A stretch of DNA of 64,000 nt from Bos javanicus. Taxonomy: Eukaryota > Chordata > Mammalia > Artiodactyla > Bovidae. The notes under the pieces are model-generated. The model worked only from the letters and a program-made list of their open reading frames with translations. It made no database searches and had not been told where the DNA came from. Of this stretch, positions 12,269 to 24,634 are shown piece after piece. The number at the start of each line of letters is the position of its first letter. Position 1 is the stretch's first letter. Location: positions 124,502,001 through 124,566,000 of the forward strand of contig NC_083869.1 of assembly GCF_032452875.1 (NCBI RefSeq), in the 5' to 3' direction. The translations under genes and the position numbers were made by a program.

Positions 12269-13799
12269 AGTGAGTTATCCCATGTTATATAAAAGGAAGC
12301 TGAGACTTAGGTGGCTTGGCCAAGGTCATTCTGTGTAGTAGGGTGAAGCACCTGTGCTTGAATATTCTGGTCCCCTGCCTCAGGTCCTCAGGTTCAGGGA
12401 GCTCTAGCTCTACCACCTATGTGCCTCAGAGGTCCCCTTCACCTGTCAGACCTGGAAATCTGGTGCCATGAAGGATAAATCCTGAAGATCAATCACAAGA
12501 CAGCTCACCACTACCATCCCCGTGTTATCCAGCAAATACAGATTCATGAAAACCAATATTCTCTATGCCATGAAGTGCTAGGCAAGGATAATAGTTTCTG
12601 TTTAAAGAGGCTTGGTTGGAGTGGGTAATATTTAATAATCATCACCCTGAAAAAAAAAAGTGGGGTTCTCAGACTAGAAGAAAACAGCCGAACATAAGGC
12701 AGATGTAAACCACTCAAATTTAGACTGCCGTGTGACACCACATCAAAAACTGTTGGCGCAGGCTTTAGAATCTTAAAATATTTAAATCCAGTCCTGGCTT
12801 TTAATTCTTAGACTGGAGATGAAAGGGCTTTGGAAACTGTAAAGTACTATCCACACATGAGGGATTTTTGTTAATTAGTTAGGTATACACCATAGCTTGT
12901 TAGGCTAAGTGCCAGATCCTTGGGCATAACTGGGCCTAACACATAGTAGAGAATGAGAAGAAAAATCATGCCCAATCAAAGGCAGAGAAACTACTCTAAC
13001 TCCTGTGCCCATCTGCCCTCTCAGGAGAGGCCTCTGCAAACCAGACATCTGGTCCCAGCTCACCCCACAGAGGCTGCCTTTGAGTACAGGGTAAAAGGTC
13101 CCAAGCACCATCTCTGAAGCTAATTTCCTTGGAAGAAACTCAGCTCCCTCCCTCCCTCCCTGTCCTATGCTCACACCTGGGTGGCGGCTGTGCCACGCTC
13201 CAAGCCCCAAGACGGGGTCTCTAGCGGCCATCTCTATGCCGCCTGCCAGCTGAGCCCATTGCTGCCTCCCCCACCATCCCTCCTGTTTCAGGCCCTGCAA
13301 GCCGCCTCTCAGCCCCTGAGCGGTCAAGGGCACTAAGGGGAAAAAGAAAAAAGACGGCATGAAAGGGTCCTAATCCTTCCCCATTACAAACTGAGCTCCA
13401 GCAAAAAAGCAACACCAGCTGCACAGAAGAGGGTGAAATTAAATGGTGAAATTAGGTGGTGACCACTGAGGAAGGCCAGGGAGGGGAGATGGGGCCTCCG
13501 ATGACCTGGAAGAGATGAGATTGGAAGAAAGCAGGGGTAGGTGGGGGAACAGTTGGAGACTGAACCATTCCCAAATCTGGGACGTGGGTGGATTAGGGAC
13601 ACAGCTGGCCTGAAGCCCCAGTGATAGGGCTCATGGAAAGCATTTGTTGGTTATGGGGGTAGCAAGAGATGAAGAAGGCTTTGAAAAGCTGGGCCCACCA
13701 GCAAAGTGTTCTGAACAGTCACTACTGAATAAAAACCAACCCTGGTACCGAAAGTACATGAAGAGTAGAGCTTTCCATACGGCCCCTGATAATAGAATT

Positions 13800-14460
13800 T
13801 AAGTCATTTTATAGCTTTTAAACACAAATTATAAACAAGCTATAACAAGGCAGAAAAACTGCTCTTTTTACAATGATATGCCTTTCTAGGGGATTACTTT
13901 TAGTAGTACTTGCATTGTTCACAAAAAAATAGTCAAATAATTTAAAAATTTTAATCAGCATAAAGTCATCAATCAGAAATAACTTCCATCAATATCTTAG
14001 TGAAAGATTTCCCTTCTAGTACCTCTCCTATCATATACTTTTTTGTATATATATATTAAGTCACATGAAATTGCTGATTTTATAAGTTATTAGCAATTGC
14101 ATATGGTTCGGCCTAATGCTTTTTTAAAATTTAGATCGTATTGTTTCAGAACCAACTTTTTTTCCTCCTAATAATATATTATGACACCCACAGTGCCCTC
14201 AAGTGGATGTACCATAATTTAATTAAATTTAAATGTTAATCATTTAGGTTATTTCCCCTTTTTCTCTCTTTTTACTTTTTTCTTTTTTCTCTTTTTTCTT
14301 TTCTCATTTTTTTCTTCTTTCTCTTTTTCTGTTTTCCCATTTTTCTCTCTTAATACTTGACAAATATCCTTTTTATATCTAAATTATACCCATGATTATT
14401 TTTTAGAATGCATTGACTGCAACATATGTATATATATTTTTTAGTTACAGCATACAAAGC
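13800..14460. repeat. AT-rich old repeat, L1-like in part
   Basis: GTACCATAATTTAATTAAAT followed by ATCATTTAGGTTATTTCCCC resembles an old L1 segment. A 100-base pyrimidine run sits inside (14248-14352). The remainder is unassigned. Confidence 0.4.
14248..14352 (+). repeat. Polypyrimidine (T/C) tract
   Basis: Almost uninterrupted T and C for about 105 bases, broken by only a few purines. Confidence 0.9.
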
Positions 14461-14829
14461 TGCCTGTGCTAGCCTTTGTCAAGAGAAAAGCAAAAGAAAT
14501 CAGCAAATGCAATGAAAGACAACATCTTAAATGAATACTCTTACATATTTGAAAACACAGAGCATGTTTTGACCCCTCTGATAGAATGCACTTTGCTTAC
14601 AAAAACTGTGTTAAGCTCTGTTTTAGAGAGTTCTCTGTGCATAGTAAAAGAAAAAAAAAAACAGTAAATATGATTAAAATACATATATTGGAGTTGGCAA
14701 GTTATGTCCTTTCTTCTATGAAGACACTCCAAGAAACAAGGGGCAAAAGGGAAGGAAATTGAAATTGTAAAAGAGATTCCAGTGGACAGTCACTGAGGTA
14801 TTCTTTAGGCCTCCAGATTCACAAAATGT

Positions 14830-15285
14830 AGAACTAGATAGGCCCTCAGAGATCAACAAGCCCAAGCTACATGTAAACAATTTGGAAAAGGAGTCCAGAA
14901 ACTGGAAGAGGCTTGCCTGAAGTCACACAGCACAGGGGTGGCAGAGTCCAAACCAGGACTCAAGTTTTCTGACCCCTACTACAGATTCTGTTCACTTCCT
15001 TCTTATAAGTCCAGCTCATTCCTCTTCCGAAGTTGGAGGCCACAATAAATTGTACAGCCATAAAACCTAGGACTATCTGAGCCAGAAGGGAAATAACTTA
15101 TTATTAAAAATAATGACCATTATATTTATTAGATATTTACTATGTGCCAGGCACATACTGAGTACTTTATATGCATTAATGCACTTAGCCTCATAGCACC
15201 CCTGAAAAGTGTTATTAGCCTCAATTATAGTCTAAGAAACTACAGTCTAGAAACATTAGATGATTTGTGCCATGTCACACAGCTT
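14830..15285 (-). repeat. MIR-family SINEs (two pieces)
   Basis: 14860-15000 has GAAGTCACACAGCACAGGGG; 15118-15285 has TTTACTATGTGCCAGGCACA and TGTCACACAGC. Both are reverse-complement MIR. Confidence 0.65.
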
Positions 15286-15894
15286 TAACTAAATCTGTCT
15301 TCTACCTCTGTCCTCTGCTACACACGGCTTTCATGTCACTCTCAAGAAAGCACTTTGGAAATTAGATGAAGGAGCAACATCAACGTCTGTCCCAAAACCC
15401 CAGGGAAAGGCTGCTGCGGCTGCTTCTGACTGGAGCCCTGGGACATTTAAAGAGGGACCCAGGGATCTGACCTCCTACGACCCTTCCAATCCCCTTCTCT
15501 CACCAGCTGGACTGAGCCTAATGGCCCTGATCCAGCCAAGCTTCCAGCTCACTCAACCTTAACCCACTAATTCTCTCTCTTTCAGGCAGGGAACCCTCCA
15601 GGCCCAGAGGGTTTCCCAAGAAACATGGGGACAGGCTCAGTGCCACCAGCTAGCTGAGCCCCTTCTAAACCTGCTGAAGTCAGCCTGCCCCAACCCTCCC
15701 TTGGGAGAGGGCAGAGGAGGAGCTATGATGAAGCAGGAAGGAACTGGGGGCCAGGCTTGACTTGCCCTAAGATCCTCCAAAGTTGCTGAAGCAGGACAGT
15801 TCCTGAACTGTCTGTCCTGCATTCAGCTAGTCTCCATTTCTAAGCCTTCCAGTGACTGAAGTTTTTCCGTGGGGGAAAAAAGAGAGAAATCACT

Positions 15895-16365
15895 ACAAAT
15901 AAGCTCCAGCCTTAGCTCTGCAGTAAGTTCACTGTGTGGCTCTGGGCAAGTCACTTACCCTCTCTCTTAGCACAGGCTGCCTTAACAAAATGCCATAGAC
16001 TGGGTGGCTTAGGCAATAGAAATTTATGTTCTCACAGTTCTGGAGTCTGAAGTCCAAGATCAGGGTGCCACCCTGGTTAGATTCCAGTAAGAGCTTTCTT
16101 CCTGGTTTGTAGACAGCCACCTCTTCTCAGCCCCCCACATGGCAGAGAGACGGGGAGCTTGCTGGTGTCTCTTCTCACAGGGACACTGATCTCATCATGA
16201 GGGCCCCTCCTCATGACCTCATCTAACCCTAATCGCCTCCCAAAGGCCCTGTCTCCAAATACCATCACATTGGGATTAAGGCTTCAACGTGAATTTTGGA
16301 CAGGACACAAATATTTATCCAGTACACCCTCTCTGGGCTCCCATTTCCACATCAATCAAACCGAG
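15895..16365 (+). repeat. MIR SINE split by an LTR
   Basis: The MIR runs through TCTGGGCAAGTCACTTACCC at 15940-15960 and resumes after the LTR as CCCTCTCTGGGCTCCCATTT at 16327. Removing the LTR and one copy of CCCTCTCT restores a continuous MIR. Confidence 0.75.
15966..16326 (-). mobile_element. MLT1/MST-type MaLR solo LTR
   Basis: The reverse complement carries MaLR LTR landmarks: AATTCACGTTGAAGCC, AATGTGATGGTATTTGGAGA, CATGAGGAGGGGCCC, and AGTCTATGGCATTTTG at the end. It is flanked by CCCTCTCT at 15958-15965 and 16327-16334. It is an LTR only, with no retroviral genes. Confidence 0.8.
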
Positions 16366-16734
16366 GTGCCTATCCAGGATGTCACAGTGCAGCAAGAAGG
16401 ATCAATTATGTAGGGGGTGCAAAGGGTTTTCAGATGACAGGCCCACATCTGCACTGAGTATGAGCTATATTGTTTATTTTTATTTTATTCTGCTGTCAAC
16501 CAAGCAAGGAAAAAACTCTCAATCCCAAGGCAAAAGCCTCCCTGGAATTGAGGACACACTGGTCCCCCTTTCCTCAGCCCGCAGACATTTATTGAGCACC
16601 TCCTGTGTGTGGGCACTGGGGACCATGGAATGAATGAGGTGAGTCCAGCAGCCCCAAGAACAGACATCCTCCTCCTCATCCCATATTTGGCTGATGGCAA
16701 GAAGAGGTAAAAGGATCGGGGGCTTTTGAGGTAG

Positions 16735-17250
16735 GCAGACCTGGGTTTAAATCAAGGCTCCACCAGGGACTTCCCTGGTGGCCCAGTGGCTAGGACTCCA
16801 CACTCCCAGTACAAAGGGCCCAGGTTTGATCCCTGGTCAGGGAATTAAATCCCACATGCTGCAACTACAGATCCCACATGCCACAACTAAGATCTGGTGC
16901 AGCCAAATTTAAATATATACATTTAATCCTTATTAAAAAACAAAACAATAGCTCCACCACTAAGATGCTATGTGAGTTCAGGCGAGTCACCACTCCTCTT
17001 CCTTATCTATAAAATGGGGATGACATGTGCCAACCATTGTACCAAGTACTTTTTATGCAACATGTCACTGAACTTTCCAACAGCCTCTTGAGGAAGGTAT
17101 GACTATAATGCCCATTTTACAGATAAGGAAATAAGAGTCTCAGAAGTGAAAAACTTCCCCAAGATCACCCAGGTAGTAAGGGTCAGAATTAGAATTCAAA
17201 CCCACATCTGCCTGGCTTTATTGCTGGTGCTCTTACAGCTTACAGATTGT
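16735..17250 (+). repeat. MIR cluster with CHR-2 inserted
   Basis: A plus MIR (GACCTGGGTTTAAATCAAGG ... AAAATGGGGATGAC) is interrupted by the CHR-2 element at 16766-16950. A reverse MIR (CCCATTTTACAGATAAGG) follows to about 17240. Confidence 0.75.
16766..16950 (+). repeat. CHR-2 type SINE
   Basis: Starts GGGACTTCCCTGGTGGCCCA and ends in an A-rich tail. Nine-base target-site duplications GCTCCACCA lie at 16757-16765 and 16951-16959. Confidence 0.92.
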
Positions 17251-17267
17251 TTGCATTCCTGTAATGG

Positions 17268-17850
17268 TCATTACAATAATACCAGTGTACAGAGCACTCT
17301 CTGTGTGCCCAGATCCTTTACCTGCATTCTCTGATTTAGTTCTCACAGCCCTATGGAGTGGGTACTATTTTAACCCCATTCTTTAGCTTTGGGAACCGAA
17401 GTCAGAGACGTGAAGCAATTTGCCTAGTGTCATACAAGCTTCCCTGATAGCTCAGTTCGCAAAGAATCCGCCTGCAATGCAGGAGACCCCAGTTCGATTC
17501 TTGGGTGGCTTGATTCCTGGGTTGGGGAGACCCCTGGAGAAGGGATAGGCTACCCACTCCAGTATTCTTGGGCTTCCCTTGTGTCTCAGCTGGTAGAGAA
17601 CCTGCCCCCAATGTGGGAGACCTGGGTTTGATCCCTGGGTTGGGAAGATCCCCTGGAGAAGGGATAGGCTATCCACTCCAGTATTCTGGCCTGGAGAATT
17701 CCATGGACTGTATAGTCCATGGGGTCACAGAGTCGGACATGACTGAGCCACCTTCACTTTCACACAGCTAAGGAGAGGTATAGTGGGGAAGCCAAGTATG
17801 TCTGATTCTAGAACCCTATCCTTGCCCACTACACTATCCTGCCTCTCTTT
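17268..17850 (-). repeat. MIR SINE interrupted by two Bov-tA units
   Basis: Reverse MIR begins at TACAGAGCACTCTCTGTGTG, breaks at about 17440, and resumes as CACAGCTAAGGAGAGG at 17763. Confidence 0.65.
17440..17764 (+). repeat. Two head-to-tail Bov-tA SINEs
   Basis: A truncated unit (17440-17570) ends at CAGTATTCTTG, directly followed by a complete unit starting GGCTTCCCTTGTGTCTCAGC. Confidence 0.88.
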
Positions 17851-18056
17851 CCCAGTGAAGCCATGTAGGTGTCTTTATCTGTTTATCTCTGGACGAGAAA
17901 GCTGAAGCCCCACAAAAGTTAACAAAAAGCCTATGGGGACCCAACAACTCAGCTAGCAGCTAAGCAGGGACTTGAACTCAGGCTCCTGAGTCTTAAACAC
18001 TGGATTATTTCCTTTACCCATAATACCAGAATCCTGGGCATCAGAAAATGCCTCTA

Positions 18057-18350
18057 TGGGACTTCGCTGGTGGTCCACTGGTTAGGAATCTACCTGCCAA
18101 TGCAGGGGATATGGGTTTGGTCCGTGGTCCAGGAAGATTCCACATACTTCAGGGCAACCAAGTCCGTGTGCCATCACTACTGAGCCCACACACCCTGGAA
18201 CCTGTGCTCACAACAGGCGAAGCCACTGCAGTGAGAAGCCTGAGCACCGAAACTAGAGCGTAGCCCCCGCTTGCCAGAACCAGAGAAACCTGTGTGTAGC
18301 AACAAAGCCCCAGAGCAGTCAAAAAGAACTTTAAAAAAATTTTTTTAATT
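18057..18350 (+). repeat. CHR-1 type SINE
   Basis: GGACTTCGCTGGTGGTCCAC head, long body with CAACCAAGTCCGTGTGCC and GAGCGTAGCCCCCGCTTGCC, then an A/T tail. Confidence 0.85.
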
Positions 18351-19003
18351 TTTTTTAAAGAAAATCCCCCTGTGAGCTAGACCTTTGGAAACCACACCCA
18401 GCTTCTCCAGGGGCATGGGGATCCCTTCTGAACCAAGCCAGGCATGGAGAACCAAAGGTGTAAGGGAGAAGAAACTTTCCAGAACACTGCTTGGAAAAGA
18501 CAGCAATTAAACTGGTTATGCAGCTGCCCTTAGCTTTGGGCACCTCTGCCTTGGTCTCTCTAAGCCATGGACCCATAGCTGGAAGTGGGGGGTTATAGAG
18601 GAAGCTGCTCCAGGCCTGGGGCCCCACTGGCCAGCACAGCTGTCTGCTGTGATTTCTGCTGAGAAACAAAAAGCTCAATCCTCTAGGCCTAAGTGCTAAT
18701 TACCAATAATGACATAATAACCATGTGGGCCCAACAGCCAAACAGTCCCAACTAGAAATTCTGCATAGCTCAGACTTAGGAACAAAAGATCTGGGCACTC
18801 CAACGGAAACTGATGCCCTGGCAGAAAATGTCAGAAGCTAAAGGGCTTCAGGATTGACCCAACCAAAGTATTATCTGGCAAATGGAGAGAATGATGACCA
18901 CTCACGCAATTATTTATTAATTTATTGTGTTTGTGTGTATGTATGCATGCTCAGATTAGTGCTAGAGAAGAAAGCTTCATTTATTCATTAATTCACTCCA
19001 CAA

Positions 19004-19275
19004 GGACCTCCCTGGTGGGCTAATGGTTGAGAGTCCACCTTCCACGCAGGTGTTTGATCCCTGATCTGGGAAGAGTCCATATACCACAGACCAACTAAGC
19101 CCACGTGCCACAGCTACTGAGCCAGCGTTCTCAACCCTGTGCTCCGCAACAAGAGAAGCCCTCACAAAGAGAAACCCGTGCACCGTATCCAGCCCCTGCT
19201 TGCTGCAACTAGAGAAAGCCTGTGAACAGCAACAAGGACCCAGCACAGTCAAAAATAACTTAATTAATTTTTAAA
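19004..19275 (+). repeat. CHR-1 type SINE inside an L2
   Basis: Same family as the copy at 18057. Flanked by a perfect 14-base duplication AATTCACTCCACAA at 18990-19003 and 19276-19289. Confidence 0.92.
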
Positions 19276-19690
19276 AATTCACTCCACAAATATTTGTTGA
19301 GCACCTACTATGTACCACAGACTCTTCTAGGTACAGGAGATATGACAATGAACAAAACAGACAAATATCACCATCATCTCTGAGCTTACATGCCAGTGAG
19401 GGGAATCAAACAATAAGCAGATACTCCATAAAATATTGTAGGTCAAAGAATGGTAAGAGATGTGGATAAAAATAAGCCGGGAGGGAGGAGAGGGAGTGTT
19501 GGCATTGCAGTGTCACACTGTTAAACAGAGCTGTCTGGAAAGGCCTTACTGAGCAGGTGACATTTAAACAAAAAAATTAAGAAGATGAGAGAACAAGTTA
19601 TGGAAGGATCTGGGGTAGGTGTTCCAGGTTGAAGGGCCAGCAAGTGCAAAGGCCCTGGGGTTGGCGGTGTGGCTGGTAGATTCAAGGACT
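19276..19690 (-). repeat. L2 LINE 3' region
   Basis: Reverse-complement L2: CAAATATTTGTTGAGCACCT, ATGAACAAAACAGACAAAT, and GCAAGTGCAAAGGCCCTGGG. A CHR-1 SINE interrupts its 3' end. Confidence 0.8.
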
Positions 19691-19884
19691 TGCCACCTGA
19701 GATCAAACCTCCAAGTCATTAACAGAAATAGGAAAGAAAAGGCATCAGCTAGACTGATCACCTACTGTATACTTGAGCTCTCTTACACCTTAGGACAGTT
19801 CTGGAGGTAAGGATAATGCTCACTTGTCTCGCTGCTTTACGGTTGAGGAAACAAGACCCAAAGAAGAGAGGTAATGATCCCACA

Positions 19885-20102
19885 GAGGCTGCCCAGGCGG
19901 TGCAGTGGTAAAGGATCCACCAGCCAGTGCAGGAGACTCAAGAGATATGGGTTCGATCCCTGGGTTGGGAAGATCCCCTGGAATAGGAAATGGCAGCCCA
20001 CTCCAGTATTCTTGCCTGGAAAATTCCATGGTCCCAGGAGCCTGGCGGGCTACAGTCCACGGGGTCACAAGAGTCGGACACGACAAGCACACACACACAC
20101 AG
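19885..20102 (+). repeat. Bov-tA SINE
   Basis: GGTTCGATCCCTGGGTTGGG and GAGTCGGACACGACAAGC, ending in a CA tail. Confidence 0.9.
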
Positions 20103-20324
20103 TGAGCCCACGCCACACCACTAGAACAGGCAGGTCTGCTTGCCTCCGGTTTTCTCCAGCCTCCCTGCTGCTCTTCTCTGTGCCCCGCCTGGGCGAATCT
20201 AAGTATGTCTGTGTTGAGTGAATGAACAGATGGGTGAATCCTGCACATTCTCAAGCCCTTCCTTCTTCATGAACTGCTCCCTAACTGGCCTTGGCTGATT
20301 TCTTCTTGCCTCTGCTAATCTCAG

Positions 20325-20520
20325 AATGACAACAATAACAGTCATTTCAGTGTGCCTGCTATGGAAGGAGTACTCTACCTGAATTATCTAATTTAGCCCT
20401 TAAGTACCCATGAGAAGCTGCTAATATTTTTCCCATTTTACAGGTGAGAAAACTGAGGGAGAACACCTTGCTAGGGGCCCCATGGCTGGTCAGTGGTGAA
20501 GCTGCAATCTAAACGGAGCT
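20325..20520 (-). repeat. MIR SINE
   Basis: CCCATTTTACAGGTGAGAAA and GAAGCTGCAATCTAAACGGA mark a reverse MIR. Confidence 0.65.
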
Positions 20521-21248
20521 CTCTCTTGGCCCCCAAATCCCTTCTTTTAATCCTGTAGTGTTAGTAGAAACCTCTGACCTCAATCCATCCCCTTCCTTTT
20601 ATAAATCAAAAAAAGGCTCCAAGAGGGCGTGGGGAAGGGACGCCGCCCTCCAGCCCCCAGTGTAGCGGTCCTTCCACTCCACCAGATTTGGGGCCTGGAC
20701 CAGGTCTGCCCTTCGAGACCTATCTCGCAGCCTCTGCGAAAGTCTTCATGTCGCCTTAGCTCCCTGAAGACAGTGCCAGAGAGCTCAGAAGCCACCTCTG
20801 CCCCTGAGCCCTCAACTGTCCCCACAGTAATAAAACCAGCCAAGGCCTGGGTGACGCAAGACCCTCCCGACTGCTTTTCCCAAGCACTTGCAGTGGCGAT
20901 GGAGCAGAGGAGGCTGCAGAAGGGCAACTCTGTCCTCGTGTGACTCCTGGAAGAGAGGCCGTGCTAGGCATGGTGCCAGGAGGGCAGAGACGGGCCAGGG
21001 GCAGAGGCCAAAATCAGGCCAAGGGTGAGGCTAGAGTGTTCCAGCCAACCAGGAAGGGGGAAGTGGGGGTGTGGGTGGCGGGGGGATGCTGAGCCTCTGA
21101 CTTTGAAACCAGTCTACTGGATGTCATCTGTTCAACAAGAAACTATCGACTACTCCAAGTCCCTAGATTGAGACGTTCTCAGAGGCAGCAGTTATCACAG
21201 TTGCTATAACAGCTGTCACAGCAGCAATCACAGTTGCTCCCTACCACT

Positions 21249-21449
21249 GGGAATTCCCAGGTGGCTTGGTGGCAAAGAATCCACCTGCCGATGCAGGAGA
21301 TGCGGGTTCGATCCCTGGGTGGGGAAGATCCCCTGGAGAAGGAAATGGCAACCCACTCCAGTATTCTTGCCTAGGAAATCCCATGGACAGAGGAGCCTCG
21401 GGGACTATAGTCCATGGGGTCGCAAGAGTCAGACATGACTAAGCAACTG

Positions 21450-21485
<36 letters not shown>
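21249..21485 (+). repeat. Bov-tA SINE with CA tail
   Basis: Full SINE followed by about 17 CA dinucleotides (21451-21485). MIR sequence resumes after it at about 21500. Confidence 0.9.
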
Positions 21486-21487
<2 letters not shown>

Positions 21488-22234
21488 GATCCCGTATCAG
21501 TGAGCGACTAAACAACAACCTACCATTGAGGCCTCATTGTGCTGAGCCCCGGACTGAGTGCTCTATTCACCTTACTGCCAGTCCTCACAGTAAAGTCACC
21601 CCGTTCCACAGCAGAGGAAAGCGAGGCTCAGGGCGGTGCCATAATAGCCAGCATCACAAGCATTCACAGGACAGTGCAAAACAGGTCCGGAGACCTACGT
21701 TCCTGCTGTGTGACCCTGCGCCATCAGCCGCCTACTCTGATCTGAGTTTCCCACATCTGTACCAAAAGAGACTTGGTCACCAGCCTCTGCTGTAAAATCC
21801 AAGAGACTCAGGGATCCAGTTCCACCCAGACTACGGGGCCACCCACAGATAACAGGACATGACATTTGCTCCTCTCCCAATCACACAGAAAAAAAAAGGG
21901 CCTGATTATCAGCTTGCAGGGGAAAAAAATTAAGCTACATATTTTCAAAATTTCAGTCCCCTTTTCAGGGCTGCTGCTGCTTTTGGCCTCTAGTCTGGGA
22001 GGAGCTTCCTGGGTGGGGAGCTGGGAAGAGTCCAGGCCTTAAGACCACATGTCCTAGAGCCTGAGGCCAAGGGGGGCAAGGGACAGGAGGGAACAAGCTC
22101 GGCTGAGGGCCAGGACCCCTCTGGAGATATGGGGCTGTTTCTTAATCCTTTCCTTCCTTTGTTGGCCAGCGCTGGCTGCCAGGAGAGGCAGGGGAAGCAG
22201 TGGGCAGAACCAGGGAGACCAAGAAGTCCAAATC

Positions 22235-22975
22235 ATCATGATTTCAGTAAAGCTGCCTTTGACGGAGGCCTATGACATTCGGACACCATACAAGGCCATT
22301 TGTGGGGCTTACCTCATTGAAGCCTCCACCCTTCCCTGTGAGGAAGACCAGTGTCCCCATTTCACTGAAGTGGAAACTGAGGTTCAGGGAGGGCAAAACA
22401 ACCCATAAGTGGCAGAGCCAGCAGGGACCCCAGTTTGTTGACTCCTGAGAGAGGCAGCTGCTGGGTGTGACAAGAGTTGGGGTGAGAGGAACAAGGAGGG
22501 AAACTGGAGGGTGGGTGGGGAGAGGGCACAGTGGAAAGGGCCCTGGCAGTCTCGGGGGGTGGGGGGGCGGGGGCAGCAGTTACGAAGGCGCAGGAAGAAA
22601 AGGGTACCAAGTGTGGGATCTGGGCCCGCCTCCCTGTCCAGCCTCATCGAAATCAGCACCGACCTCTCCCTTCCTGCTCCGGCCATACCAAACTAGGTAC
22701 TTAGGACCTAAGCACATGGGGTAGGTTCGAGCCTTCACACATGCTGTTCCCTATGCCTAGGAGTCTGTTCCCTCCACTGCCTACCTAGAGAGCTCTTATT
22801 CATCCTTCAAATCCCAGCTGAGCTATCTCTCCCCCTGATGCCCAGTGTTAACCACCTGCTGGTCTGGGCTCAGTCACTTCATGCTTCCTGAAGGGGAGGA
22901 ACCTCCTCTCTGCCTCATCTTTGTGCCCCGCTAGAACCTGGTACACAGTCTGTGCTCGATAGATGTTCGTTGTCT
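22235..22975. repeat. MIR (-) then L2 (+)
   Basis: 22235-22450 has CCCATTTCACTGAAGTGGAAACTG (split MIR core, reverse). 22725-22975 reads CACACATGCTGTTCCCTATG to TGTGCTCGATAGATGTTCG, an L2 3' end. Between them is a G-rich stretch at 22550-22580. Confidence 0.6.
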
Positions 22976-23025
22976 CTGCTTGTATTTTCTCATTGAAACG
23001 TTGAGGCAAGCAAAACAGGTTTTCT

Positions 23026-23180
23026 TTTCTTGAAAAGTTTATTACTTTTCACTTTTTTTTTCCCCTTTGGCCTCACCTCACAGCATGCGGAACTTCCCCA
23101 ACCAACTGACCGGGGATCAGACCATGCCCTCTGCAGTGGAAGCACAGAATCTTAACCGCTGGACCACCAGGGAAGCCCCC
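23026..23180 (-). repeat. CHR-2 type SINE
   Basis: Reverse CHR-2 with CTGGACCACCAGGGAAGCCC at its right end. A perfect 14-base duplication AAAACAGGTTTTCT flanks it at 23012-23025 and 23181-23194. Confidence 0.92.
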
Positions 23181-24264
23181 AAAACAGGTTTTCTCATCCA
23201 CACTTCCAAGGCGAGGACAACAGGGCAAGAGAGGAGGTGATTTCCAGGGGCCACACAGACATCAATGGCATTGGCAGGGCTAGAACCCAAGGCTTGTCTG
23301 CATCTCACAGCCCCACCCGGCCTCCACCCCCAAAGAGCTCCCATCCCTGCCAGAGTCACCACATGGGACCCCTAAGGCAGGAGGAGGGGAATGGGCCCTG
23401 GGGAACTGAGGCAGAAGGTGCCAGGAGCAGACAAGGGGCTTTTACCCCCTGACCCAGCTGTGTCCCTCAGCAGAGACTCCAGCAGGTCCCATCACCCCCT
23501 GACCTAAGACATCACCCTCACCTCTGTCCCCTCCTGCCTGCCCACAGGGGTCCTTTGACGCCCTGCAGGCTCTGGTTCTGCTTCCTGGACAGAGCTCACA
23601 ACCACCCATGGTGCGTGTTCCCCGCTCCCCAGCTCAGTCCCAGGCCCCATATCTCAGCACCGCTCACCTGGAGAGTTGCCCTGCCCCTTCCCTCCTGTCT
23701 GTGTCCACACCCAGTGATCCAAGTGCAATACAAGCCTGACCACCCCCTTCCCCAGCTTCATGTCCAATGGCCCCCATGGCCTCCACGTCAAGTCCCCTAA
23801 CTCCCCTGAACCTGTGTCTCCAGCCGTGTTCCCCCAAGTGCAGGTCACGGCTCTGTACATAGCCAAGCAATTCCTTCCACTAGGATGGCTCTTTCTCCTT
23901 GTCTTTGCCTGAAGAGACAGTCGCAGGCCACACTTTGCATCCATCAGAGGTGGAGCTGGTAGTTCCCGTTTCCTCCTCCCCAGCCAGGCTCCGACATCCT
24001 CAGGGCAGGAGACAGTGGGGGCAGAGATGACACAGATTCACCTCTGTGCCCCATGCCCAGCACGGGGCCAGGCACAGAGTGGATGTAAGTGAAAGCAGAC
24101 AGATAGGAAAGGAAGGGACATTCTTACTTCCAAGAGGCCTCCTCCCTTCCCACATGTGGGCGCCTTTCAGAACCTGTTAGATTGGTGACTACCTACCCAT
24201 CCCCAGCGGGTTCCTCCCAGGCCTGGTCTCCACTGTCTCAAGAGGGATGTTTTTGTAATCCCAA

Positions 24265-24530
24265 AATAACACTCATAATTATAACTATAATAACAATAAT
24301 TGCTATCATTGAGTACTCACCGTGTGCCTTATGTACACTATTTAATCCTCATAAGAATTCTTAAAAGGTAGGCAGGTTATTTCTTTATTCTCATTTTACA
24401 GATAAGGACAGTATGGTTCTAAAGGGTTAAATGTCTTGCCCAAGGTCACAGAAAGAAAAGCAACAGAAAGCAACAGATCCAGGATTCAAAGCCATGTCTA
24501 TCTGACTCTCGACTGCCACGCTATCAGGGA
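24265..24530 (-). repeat. MIR SINE
   Basis: CTCATTTTACAGATAAGGAC and TTGCCCAAGGTCACAGAAAG are clear reverse MIR core. Confidence 0.8.
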
Positions 24531-24588
24531 TTTGGCTTTCTGTTCTCTCCTTTCAATACTTTTGGAGCACCAGACTGGGTGGGGGTGC

Positions 24589-24590
<2 letters not shown>

Positions 24591-24634
<44 letters not shown>

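Noticed and set aside
20629..20943. 104-codon plus-strand ORF in a GC-rich patch
   Set aside because: Opposing ORFs of similar length, no domain and no splice sites that link it to a gene.
21249..21485. Many near-identical repeats across the window suggesting an array system
   Set aside because: They are dispersed Bov-tA/Bov-A2 SINEs in both orientations, with target-site duplications. They are not CRISPR-like or a local amplification.
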